Virus record (IMG/VR): IMGVR_UViG_3300021509_000046
Location: 1-28,278 of that record
DNA: 28,278 nt
Origin: a virus
Direction: 5' to 3' (one strand)
Below, one piece after another: positions 6,677 to 13,435 of the stretch (its first letter is position 1; each line of letters starts with the position of its first letter). The notes beneath the pieces were generated by a model. It made no database searches. It was not told where the DNA came from and was given only the letters and a program-made list of their open reading frames with translations. The position numbers were made by a program, and so were the translations under genes.

Positions 6677-7865
6677 GATAACATTTTTGGGTTCCAAAGG
6701 TATGATCGAGGAAAGTTCCCCTCACCACAAATTGAGAACAGGTATTGTGGTTGAAACTCGTAGAGCTCGTTTTCAGGTTGATTGTGGTGAAGAGGAGTTC
6801 TTTGATAACCTTAGGGACGTGGATTTTTTGTATGTAAGTCATTGTTATGATGAGAAGACTGAAGTCTTTACTAATCATGGATGGAAGAGGTTTGCCGAGT
6901 TAAGTAGTTCGGATTGTGTCGCGACGTTGGATGAGAACGACCAGTTAGTTTTCGAGAAGCCCGTAGATTATATTGAACAAGATTACACTGGGTTGATGTA
7001 TTACTTGAGTACGGATTTTTTGAATATGATGGTGACCCCTAACCATAATTTGTATATTTCGGAGAACTTTGATGATCCTTCTTTTTCTCTTGTTCCCGCT
7101 GCGGAGTGTTTTGGACGCCCTAAGATGTTTACGTGTTCTTTTAAATGTGAACAACACGACGCTTCTTTGATACAAGCAGTTTTTTCTAACAACTATTCCT
7201 CTACTACTGAGTTAGTAGCTTCTTGCGATCAGGAGTCTTGGGTTCCTTACGACGGGAAAGTTTACTGCGTAACTCTGCCTGAGCACACTAGACATGTACT
7301 ATTGACGCGTCGTGAGGGTAAGGTGTGTTTTTCCGGGAACTCACACCCAGACCATGTAAGTGGTTTAAAACACAAGGAAATTCCGACGACACTGGTGTCT
7401 ACGTCGCTCGTTCGGCGCCAATTAGTCCGTAATTGGAAGGTCACTCCTACTCTTTTTTCTTCACTTCCTTTCGAGTACGAAGATGTGTCGCTGAAAGCCG
7501 TTCCTTGTTTTCACTCTATTCGGTGTCCTATGTGGGGTGTTGTAATAAACAACGAACTGGGTATCTTTACAGATGTAATACGACCACGTGCTGGTTGGAA
7601 GGTTCTCAAGGGACTCCGGGTTTACGTCGGAGATGGTTCTGCGATCAACCATCCTATAATCCGTGTTAAAGAAAAGGGCGGAGAACCGTTTGGACATACT
7701 TGTATGAAATCTCAACTTCGTTACGCATCTCAATTGAACTGGCAAACAGTTGTTTTTACTCATCTCGGCCGTCAGCCTGTTTTGAAGGGCGACGAGAAAG
7801 TGAAGGAAATACTTGGTGTGGAGGATTTAATTATTGCGAAAGATGGACTTACAATCGAAGTTTGA
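6666..7865 (+). CDS. Metallo-beta-lactamase-fold hydrolase containing a mini-intein
   Basis: After removal of the intein (6843-7340) the host protein is about 233 residues. Its first strands (KITFLGSKGMIEESSPHHKLR and FQVDCG) lead to the spliced metal motif SHSHPDH (HxHxDH). Later elements are CFHS, IFTDVIRP, a GDGSAINHPIIR segment, GHTCMKSQL and VVFTHLG, all typical of a phage- and thermophile-associated MBL family. MBL enzymes of this sort hydrolyse phosphodiesters or other esters with two metal ions; the substrate here is unknown. The GTG at 6666 is chosen because AAAGGGGGT (6648-6656) is 9 bases upstream; further 5' codons in frame lie inside the SpeD-like gene. It overlaps that gene by 11 bases. 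Without splicing the active site cannot form, because the motif is cut between the first His and Ser. Confidence 0.88.
   Translation: MKYKITFLGSKGMIEESSPHHKLRTGIVVETRRARFQVDCGEEEFFDNLRDVDFLYVSHCYDEKTEVFTNHGWKRFAELSSSDCVATLDENDQLVFEKPVDYIEQDYTGLMYYLSTDFLNMMVTPNHNLYISENFDDPSFSLVPAAECFGRPKMFTCSFKCEQHDASLIQAVFSNNYSSTTELVASCDQESWVPYDGKVYCVTLPEHTRHVLLTRREGKVCFSGNSHPDHVSGLKHKEIPTTLVSTSLVRRQLVRNWKVTPTLFSSLPFEYEDVSLKAVPCFHSIRCPMWGVVINNELGIFTDVIRPRAGWKVLKGLRVYVGDGSAINHPIIRVKEKGGEPFGHTCMKSQLRYASQLNWQTVVFTHLGRQPVLKGDEKVKEILGVEDLIIAKDGLTIEV
6843..7340 (+). other. Mini-intein in MBL hydrolase (166 residues)
   Basis: The insert starts with Cys1 (CYDEKTEVFTNHGWKRFAEL, block A) and ends KVCFSGN, followed by Ser as the +1 residue. 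Block B is MMVTPNHNLYI with the TxxH motif, and blocks F/G are YDGKVYCVTL...HVLLT...SGN. No LAGLIDADG or other homing endonuclease is present. The penultimate residue is Gly instead of the usual His, so Asn cyclisation must work without that His. The insertion point is exactly within HxHxDH: N-extein ends VSH, C-extein begins SHPDH. The intein is clearly related to the one in the portal gene. Confidence 0.92.
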
Positions 7866-8073
7866 GTCTGAGATACCAAAGTACAAGCACCGAGCGCGGA
7901 AGCGCAGAATTCCCATCTACTACCGACTTAGAAAGGAGCACCAAAGTAGAGTACCGTGGTTCCGTGAGTGGACTGTTTGGAAGAGGTATGTTTCCTTGAA
8001 GGATGCCAAGAAAGCTATTAGGGTCTTGAACGCTAAGGATAAGTGGTTTGAATATAGTTTAGATCCTTATTAA
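7834..8073 (+). CDS. Small basic hypothetical protein
   Basis: A 79-residue, strongly basic protein rich in Arg, Lys, Trp and Tyr (KHRARKRRIPIYYRLRK, then VPWFREWTVWKRY and DAKKAIRVLNAKDKWFEY). It resembles small nucleic-acid-binding or virion-associated phage proteins only in composition; no family is recognised. I keep the TTG at 7834 because GGAGG (7820-7824) is 9 bases upstream. An ATG at 7843 is in frame but has only a weak site. It overlaps the end of the MBL gene by 32 bases and precedes the zincin gene by 10 bases, so it belongs to the same transcript. Confidence 0.6.
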   Translation: MRKMDLQSKFESEIPKYKHRARKRRIPIYYRLRKEHQSRVPWFREWTVWKRYVSLKDAKKAIRVLNAKDKWFEYSLDPY

Positions 8074-8083
8074 GGAGATTGAC

Positions 8084-9085
8084 ATGAAATTTAGAGTCCC
8101 TCCTGAGTGGATCGAGAAATGGATTACTAAGGGTGGCCGCCGAATTCCGCTTATTAAAAAGGAGTTCCGACAAGCTTTCTTGTGGACCTTCTCCTTTACT
8201 AAGAAATCCCCTATGCGGGTTGTTGACCCTCGCACTATTAACGAGACGTTGGAGGAAGCGGGTTTTGAGACTCTCGATTTTTTAGAAGGTGTTGCAGCAC
8301 CTCATCCAGGAGTACGTAAGAAGGTCCTTCCTCAAATTAACGCATTTTTGGACTTTATTAGAGGTACTGAGAGTGAGAAAGTGTTTCAAAATGTAAGCTT
8401 GTCTTTTCATCGATGTACAGCTTCTGGTGCAACACCGTTGGGTTTTTACGTCGACTCTTATACTTTAGGGTCGTCAGGGAAAATTGAGAGAGAGCTCACG
8501 CGTCAATGTCTCGAACGATTTTCCGCCGCCGATCGAGCCCAGCTCGAGCTCGTGTTGGGTATTACTCTCCCTAAGGTTCAGGAAGTTCCTTCTGTTGTTA
8601 AGGACCTTGCTGAGTACGCTTTTCCGCAAGAGTCAGGAGCTATTAGTTTGCAAGTATTTCCTCCCAAACATCGTGGTGCGATTTATGGGCATTCTTTTCT
8701 CCACGAGTGTGGTCATTTCATCCAGAGCCGGCTTGCTACTCGAGCCCCTGATTATTACGTAGACTTTGGCCGCAATGTTTACGCTCCTTACCTCCAGAGA
8801 GTACTACCTGAAGGAGCCCAGTTCTTCCAACAAGCTACTAAGCATTATAGTCTGTCACGTCCTTCAGTTAACCGTAATTTTGTGAGGTTACGTTTTTACC
8901 GGTCGTTGATGGACAACCCTCTTGATACACCCGTATTGACGATTCCCAGTCTTCAAGATCCAGAAGAAGGTTTTTCTGAAGCTTTTTCGTATTACGTTCA
9001 TTCAAACCTTGAAAGACGACGGTTACTTAAACTCAAGTGGCCAGAGGCGTATGATTACTTTGAAACTTTGAAAGGAGTACTGTAA
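8084..9085 (+). CDS. Zincin-like (HExxH) metallopeptidase
   Basis: The 333-residue protein has a clear zinc-protease helix, SFLHECGHFIQSR, with HECGH at residues 207-211. A downstream EEGFSEAFSYY supplies Glu299 as the likely third ligand, the gluzincin pattern. It may be a peptidase acting on virion or host-wall proteins. It starts with an N-terminal WITKGGRRIPL motif (residues 13-23) shared with the ATP-grasp protein. The region around HECGH and GFSEAF matches, in order and spacing style, the C-terminal domain of the portal polyprotein (HELGH and SFAELF), so the two look paralogous. The ATG at 8084 follows AAGGAG. Its stop overlaps the next start by one base. It lacks a signal peptide. Activity is not proven. 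Confidence 0.8.
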   Translation: MKFRVPPEWIEKWITKGGRRIPLIKKEFRQAFLWTFSFTKKSPMRVVDPRTINETLEEAGFETLDFLEGVAAPHPGVRKKVLPQINAFLDFIRGTESEKVFQNVSLSFHRCTASGATPLGFYVDSYTLGSSGKIERELTRQCLERFSAADRAQLELVLGITLPKVQEVPSVVKDLAEYAFPQESGAISLQVFPPKHRGAIYGHSFLHECGHFIQSRLATRAPDYYVDFGRNVYAPYLQRVLPEGAQFFQQATKHYSLSRPSVNRNFVRLRFYRSLMDNPLDTPVLTIPSLQDPEEGFSEAFSYYVHSNLERRRLLKLKWPEAYDYFETLKGVL

Positions 9086-9324
9086 TGACCGCGTTCGATC
9101 CAATTCGGTGGTTGTCTGAGTATCGAGCAAAACATCCTGGAGAAGATCACTTCTCCTTGTGCCCTTTTTGCAAACATTTCCGCGAAGATTATACTTGTGT
9201 AGCGTTTCCCAAAGGAATTCCGGGAAAGTACTTGTTCTTCGATGTCTATCACCTTGAGAAAGACTCTTCTCAGAAAGGAGATGTTGTATTTGAATTGTCT
9301 TCCCGTTTTGAAAAGGAGAAGTAA
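9085..9324 (+). CDS. Small Cys-rich phage protein (CPFCKHF family-like)
   Basis: A 79-residue protein with Cys26-x2-Cys29, Cys38 and a downstream YHLEKD His, forming a possible metal site. The pattern CxxCKH, then xC.AFP.GIP, then H and GD..F, is one I associate with small conserved proteins next to phage head genes; their function is not known. The ATG at 9085 shares its A with the zincin stop, and AAAGGAG (9071-9077) is a good ribosome site. It is co-transcribed with the glycosyltransferase that begins 2 bases after its stop. I assign no biochemical role. Confidence 0.65.
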   Translation: MTAFDPIRWLSEYRAKHPGEDHFSLCPFCKHFREDYTCVAFPKGIPGKYLFFDVYHLEKDSSQKGDVVFELSSRFEKEK

Positions 9325-9326
9325 CC

Positions 9327-10295
9327 ATGTTGAAGATTTTGTATATCTGTAAGGACTTTACTAATTGGATTGGCCACGGACATTTGGCTTTTAAGAAAGC
9401 TCTTGCTAGGGTTGCTGATGTTACTTTTCATCATAAGTCCTGTCACGTACCCACGTTATTGAAGGAGCTCGCTGATAAGGGAAAGACTTTTGATTTGCTT
9501 ATGTTGGGTGAGGCTCCTCCGGTAACCCCTCCTTTGACGGGATTGGCCGAGGTTAAGCTCCCCAAAGTAGTCCACTATTGGGATGTTCATGCTTATCAGA
9601 GAGACCGACTCCTGTTTATTAAGGAGAATAAAATCGACTTTGTGGTGGTGAAGTTTAAAGAAGGAACGCTTAAGCTGTTTCCTCGGCTCCTTGATGTAGT
9701 TCCTTGTGAGTGGCTACCTATTGGAGTTGACACTCACGTGTTTAAAAAATGGTCTCAAACGAAGACTATAGACATATTACTAACCGGAGCTATTCTCCCC
9801 GATGTTTATCCTATGAGAGCATCTTATTTACGCACGTTTAAGGGGTACCCTGGCTTTGTACACGTTCCTCATCCTGGTTATGGACACTTTGATTCGCGAA
9901 CCGCGATTGTTCATGATACCTATGCGAAACTTTTGAACTCGGCCAAAGTTTGCCCTACTTGCGGCAGTATTTACAATTACTCAATTCAGAAGTTCTTTGA
10001 GATTCCCGCGTCTTTTTCCCTTTTAGCGGCACCGCCTATTAGCGACATCGTTGAACTGGGGTACGTTCCAGATAAACACTTTTTGTCTGTCTCTCCAACT
10101 TCCTTCGAGGATAAAATTCTCTCAGTCTTAAGGGACGAAGACCGCTTGGTTGAGATTACGACACGTGGGTATAGATTAGTTCGCAAGTTCCATAGTGTTG
10201 ATGTGAGAGCAAAGCAGTTTGTTAACTTGATGTGCAGGGCTGTGTTAGGTGTTAAACAGCCATTTGATGGGTTACGGGAGTTTTCTCTGAAGTGA
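9327..10295 (+). CDS. GT-B glycosyltransferase (GT4/CgeB-like)
   Basis: The 322-residue protein has a two-domain GT-B plan. The N-terminal domain begins LKILYICKDF and includes VVHYWDVHAYQRDRL. The linker region WLPIGVDTHVFKK is the usual start of the second domain in GT4-like enzymes. The C-terminal donor site is YSIQKFFEIPASFSLLAAP followed by ELGYVPDKHFL and SFEDKI, the Glyco_trans_1_2 (CgeB-like) signature with the E for the nucleotide sugar. It would transfer a sugar to an unknown acceptor. CGSIYN and CPTC give an extra CxxC pair near residue 210, possibly structural. The ATG at 9327 follows AAGGAG (9312-9317). The next gene starts inside its stop (GTGA), so this GT and the SDR protein are probably made together. 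Confidence 0.82.
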   Translation: MLKILYICKDFTNWIGHGHLAFKKALARVADVTFHHKSCHVPTLLKELADKGKTFDLLMLGEAPPVTPPLTGLAEVKLPKVVHYWDVHAYQRDRLLFIKENKIDFVVVKFKEGTLKLFPRLLDVVPCEWLPIGVDTHVFKKWSQTKTIDILLTGAILPDVYPMRASYLRTFKGYPGFVHVPHPGYGHFDSRTAIVHDTYAKLLNSAKVCPTCGSIYNYSIQKFFEIPASFSLLAAPPISDIVELGYVPDKHFLSVSPTSFEDKILSVLRDEDRLVEITTRGYRLVRKFHSVDVRAKQFVNLMCRAVLGVKQPFDGLREFSLK

Positions 10296-11368
10296 GAATT
10301 GCAATTCTAGGAGCAGACGGCTACTTAGGCTTCGCGCTTTCGCACCACTTGCTTAGAGAAGGACACTCTGTACTGGGTGTTGACAACTTAAAGCGAGAGG
10401 CTTTAGTAGAGGCGACCTCTTCCTATTCAATTATTCGCCACTCCTTTGAGTCCTTGAAAGATCTACAGACAGCTGAGTTAGATGTTACAAATTCCGTTGC
10501 CTTGCGTGACCGGTTGGAGAAGTTTGAGCCCGATTTGATCGTCGATTTATCCCGGTTATACAGTCCCGCTCTTTTTCAGCAACGGGATCAGCTACTTTGT
10601 ATTACTAATCTTTACAACACCGTTTCGATTGTAAATATGCTGGCTTCGTCCTCCTTACGCAGCGTTCCTTTGTTTGTAGTGACTGATCTTAACTCTTACT
10701 ACCCTTCACAACTACCCGTTCCAGAAGGTCCGCTATTGGTTCACCACAATGAACTCGAGGATTTTTTACCCTTTCCGTTGAAAGGAGACTCTCTTAATCA
10801 GTGTACCGAGGCATTTGTTCAAATTTTCTTAACGTATGCTCGTAACCATTTGAAGCTTAAGCTAGTTGATCTCCGTGTAGGCTCTGTGTATGGCGTGTAT
10901 CCAAGTGAAGAACCACTTCATCGATTACATGTTGATAGGTTCCACAGTACCGTTATTAACTACTACTGTGCTCGGGGTGTACGTCAGGGGATTGTAAATG
11001 TACCTCAAGAAGGCTATTACGCTATTATCTCGCTGAATCAATTTGTTGAAAGTTTTACTTACTTGTTGACTAAGAAAGTGAACAAACCCGTTGTTCATTT
11101 GTTCGACCGGCTAGTCAGCTTTCAGGACCTGATTTATAAAATAAAGCACATTTTCGCAGAGGATTTTGGGTATAGACTACGTATCGGATTCTTTCGTGTT
11201 AAGACTTTTGAGTTTACGTGGCCCCAGTTTGTCCACATTGAAAGGGAACTCTTGAGTGATTGTTTCTTAAGTGATACAATTGAGCTTGAGGATGATTTGA
11301 GAACGTTAATTGATGTGTGTTTTAGGAATAGGAAGAAAATCACTTCGCTACCCCGTTCTTTGTGGTAG
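10292..11368 (+). CDS. NAD(P)-binding SDR epimerase/dehydratase-like protein, SQD1-like
   Basis: The N-terminus MRIAILGADGYLGFALSHHL is a Rossmann GxxGxxG motif, followed by VLGVDNLKRE. This looks like extended SDRs and especially UDP-sulfoquinovose synthase (SQD1), which share a DNL.R segment. The LVDLRVGSVYGVYP strand is the SDR R..xVYGP element. The YxxxK catalytic pair is not where expected: by aligning the following Glu and strand, the site reads GDSLN, so Tyr and Lys seem replaced. It may be a catalytically dead binding protein, or use other residues. Usual length for the family (358 residues). The GTG at 10292 overlaps the previous stop; GGGAG lies 11 bases upstream. It probably works with the GT-B enzyme on a nucleotide sugar. 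Confidence 0.78.
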   Translation: MRIAILGADGYLGFALSHHLLREGHSVLGVDNLKREALVEATSSYSIIRHSFESLKDLQTAELDVTNSVALRDRLEKFEPDLIVDLSRLYSPALFQQRDQLLCITNLYNTVSIVNMLASSSLRSVPLFVVTDLNSYYPSQLPVPEGPLLVHHNELEDFLPFPLKGDSLNQCTEAFVQIFLTYARNHLKLKLVDLRVGSVYGVYPSEEPLHRLHVDRFHSTVINYYCARGVRQGIVNVPQEGYYAIISLNQFVESFTYLLTKKVNKPVVHLFDRLVSFQDLIYKIKHIFAEDFGYRLRIGFFRVKTFEFTWPQFVHIERELLSDCFLSDTIELEDDLRTLIDVCFRNRKKITSLPRSLW

Positions 11369-11383
11369 GTAGGAGGGAAGAGT

Positions 11384-12277
11384 ATGAAGGTCCTGATCTT
11401 GGACGATGAGGCGCCAGTGAGGGACTTTTTTAAGTCTTTCCTCGAGAGTAGTTTTGATAATTGCGAGTGTTTTACTTGTGGTTCGGTTCAGGAGTTTAAA
11501 AAGTTGAACACTGAAATCAACCCTGATTTCTATATCCTCGATGTTGTCTTACTTAACGGACAGGTGTTTTCAGCAGTTGATCAGTTCGATCCGTCGCGTG
11601 CGATACTTATAACAGGTTATGACTCAAACAGAGTTCGTAAGGTTGCTCAGATGTACGGGTTCCATGGGGTACTTCCTAAGCCAGTGAATGGAGACGTGTT
11701 GAAAAGTATGTTGGATTCCTTGATTTTGAGAGCAGGTTCCCAGTCACGATCTAGAGTCCAGAGTTTAATGTCCGTTTTTCCTCGGTTGTTTGGCACTCTT
11801 GCGAAGAGTTTGGTTAACGGGCAAAAAGTTCAAGATTGTGTCGAAATAGTCGGCAAAGCCCTCGATGCGACAGTGATCGTCTCCCCGTTCGAGCAAGATG
11901 GCACGATAAGTTTCCCTTTATTTGCGTACTTTAAAGAGGGCGAACCCGAGACACCTCGACGACTTAAGTTACCTCAGAGCTGGCTCGATCAATTGCTGGA
12001 TGGCGAACTTGTCACTCACTTCGGACAAGAGCTCAGCGAGTTAGGTACTGCCGTTAGAAGAGCCTTAGCACTTCCTATTAAAGGTGAAGGTATAGGTCAA
12101 TGGGGCTTTTTCTTAACGTTTGATGGTAAGGCTACTCCTTATACGCAGGAGGAGATTACGTTTGTAAGGTGTGTTGTAGATATACTCGCGCTCGCGTTAC
12201 TCCGACTACGTCATAATACTACTCTCGAGACTGTACTTCGTAACGCCATTACAAAAAGTAAGTGCCTTTTGAAGTGA
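11384..12277 (+). CDS. Response regulator: REC plus GAF-like domain
   Basis: The N-terminal 115 residues are a complete receiver domain: acidic pair Asp7-Asp8 (LILDDE), phosphoacceptor Asp53 (YILDVVLLNGQ), Thr77 (ILITGY) and Lys99 (LPKPV). All canonical residues are present, so it should accept phosphate. After a basic, Ser-rich linker, residues about 130-285 fit a GAF fold (FVNG...VEIVGKALDATVIVSPF, then RRALALPIKGEGIGQWGFFLTF, then YTQEEITFVRCVVDILALAL). It has no DNA-binding or EAL/GGDEF output. The tail is a short helix. It could intercept host phosphorelays or sense a ligand. No full kinase is in the window; a DHp-like protein is at 4047-4307. The ATG at 11384 follows TAGGAGGGA. It ends by overlapping the next gene. 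Confidence 0.85.
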   Translation: MKVLILDDEAPVRDFFKSFLESSFDNCECFTCGSVQEFKKLNTEINPDFYILDVVLLNGQVFSAVDQFDPSRAILITGYDSNRVRKVAQMYGFHGVLPKPVNGDVLKSMLDSLILRAGSQSRSRVQSLMSVFPRLFGTLAKSLVNGQKVQDCVEIVGKALDATVIVSPFEQDGTISFPLFAYFKEGEPETPRRLKLPQSWLDQLLDGELVTHFGQELSELGTAVRRALALPIKGEGIGQWGFFLTFDGKATPYTQEEITFVRCVVDILALALLRLRHNTTLETVLRNAITKSKCLLK

Positions 12278-12561
12278 CAGTGGACTTGAGGAATCTTTCT
12301 ACAGTCGAAGAATTGTTAGTTGAATTGGTGCGCGGAAATACGTCTGCTATAGAGAAGTTAGTTGAGCGCGTAACAGTGGCTGAGCGTAAAGTGGAAAATC
12401 TATGCGAGAATCAGGCTTCTGTAGTGTCGAGCGTGAATGAAGTTAAACTCCGAGTAGACGATATTTGGCGTATCTTGCGAAGTTTGTTCATTAAGGTCAT
12501 CCTAGTTTGTGGTTCTGTTTGTGCAATTAGTTTCGTGTTAGGGTACCTTCTGAAAGGATGA
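12262..12561 (+). CDS. Coiled-coil single-pass membrane protein, XhlA-like
   Basis: A 99-residue protein with a predicted coiled coil (about residues 30-70, heptad-like AIEKLVERVTVAERKVENL and SVNEVKLRVDDIWRIL) followed by one membrane helix near the C-terminus (KVILVCGSVCAISFVLGYLL). This layout resembles XhlA/hemolysin-type proteins that help holins. No endolysin lies beside it, so a lysis role is only a guess; a membrane partner of the upstream regulator is also possible. The start is uncertain. GTG at 12262 overlaps the regulator's end and has no clear ribosome site; GTG at 12274 (sharing GTGA with the stop) is the main alternative. Coupled translation is likely either way. It converges on the minus-strand gene, with 4 bases between the stops. 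Confidence 0.6.
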   Translation: MPFEVTVDLRNLSTVEELLVELVRGNTSAIEKLVERVTVAERKVENLCENQASVVSSVNEVKLRVDDIWRILRSLFIKVILVCGSVCAISFVLGYLLKG

Positions 12562-12565
12562 GATT

Positions 12566-13357
12566 TTACATCTCCGTGACCTTGAAGGGAACCTTCCGTA
12601 GTGTTAGATCGTACACCGGAATACAGTTTTGGTGTACCCCTCCTTTTAGTGCTTTAATTTCTGGCCTTTCTTCTACTGGGAACATTCTCTGAAGCCTGAT
12701 GTAAAGAGGCACAAAGTAGTAGATTGGGATCTTGGGTATTAGGAAGAGATGGTACGCAGGTGCGTAGTGAACGAAGTTTTTGATAAGCGTCTGTTTTTCA
12801 GGCAAATCGTTAACTATTTTGTGCAGATCGATGGAAATTGGCTTGGTGTAGTTTTTGGGATACATAGGTGCGTACTTCCTACTTAAGACTGGTGGAGTGA
12901 GCTCTAAGTTATAAACGGGTGCAAACGTTGAAAAGGGCGTCCCATAGTATGCATTCGACCAGTGTGTATATTCGGGTAAAAATTTCTCGAGAGCTTGTTT
13001 AGTTACTCTGGCAATAGGGTCTTCTTCGATCTTGAGTGGAGTAAAGATCATAAAGTCGAGGTCGTGAGGTGTTCCGTAAAAGACTGACCCTGTTACAATG
13101 ACGTAAGGGTTTTTGATTTGGAAAGGCAATATTCTATTCAAACTTCTCTTCACTCTATGAGCGTTTACCCCTCTTTTACGTAACTCTTTGACAATCAAAC
13201 TGTCGAGTTTTATAAGTTGTGATAGAGTTAGCCCTCCGACCTTACCCTCCTTTTTTCGGGCCTTTTTAATCAACGCTATTACGATTGAGTGCTTAAAAAG
13301 TAAGTCTTTAGTGGAGATTTTCGATAAATCGGCCCCTAAAAGTTGCGCTACTTTCAT
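12566..13357 (-). CDS. Nucleotidyltransferase-like protein (GS...DxD)
   Basis: The 263-residue protein contains VIVTGSVFYGTPHDLDFMIF, the GS-x7-DxD active-site pattern of the polymerase-beta-like nucleotidyltransferase fold (Gly90-Ser91, Asp99, Asp101). The later PISIDLHKIV could provide the third Asp. Such enzymes add nucleotides to proteins, RNA or antibiotics; the target here is unknown, and the fold is a weak match outside the motif. The start is the ATG at 13357, because on the minus strand AAGGAG is 5 bases upstream. An in-frame ATG at 13474 would run into the portal gene and is less likely. It is one of two minus-strand genes, divergent from the morphogenesis genes, which would fit an accessory gene under separate control. 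Confidence 0.65.
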   Translation of the reverse strand: MKVAQLLGADLSKISTKDLLFKHSIVIALIKKARKKEGKVGGLTLSQLIKLDSLIVKELRKRGVNAHRVKRSLNRILPFQIKNPYVIVTGSVFYGTPHDLDFMIFTPLKIEEDPIARVTKQALEKFLPEYTHWSNAYYGTPFSTFAPVYNLELTPPVLSRKYAPMYPKNYTKPISIDLHKIVNDLPEKQTLIKNFVHYAPAYHLFLIPKIPIYYFVPLYIRLQRMFPVEERPEIKALKGGVHQNCIPVYDLTLRKVPFKVTEM

Positions 13358-13366
13358 ATCCACTCC

Positions 13367-13395
13367 TTGCACTAATTGGTCAACTCTAGTATAAA
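13367..13395 (+). promoter_or_regulatory. Candidate sigma-70-like promoter for the morphogenesis genes
   Basis: In the 78-base divergent region, TTGCAC (13367-13372) and TATAAA (13390-13395) are 17 bases apart. The -10 is a good match, the -35 is poor (3 of 6). It would start transcription about 30 bases before the portal gene. This is pattern matching only. Confidence 0.35.
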
Positions 13396-13435
13396 GGTAA
13401 GGAGATACTGAGTCAACCCGTAGAGGAGGCAGACC

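Noticed and set aside
7700-7999. Plus-strand 99-codon frame across the MBL/basic-protein junction
   Set aside because: Its translation is low-complexity and Ser/Arg rich with no ribosome site. It is a shadow of two better supported genes.
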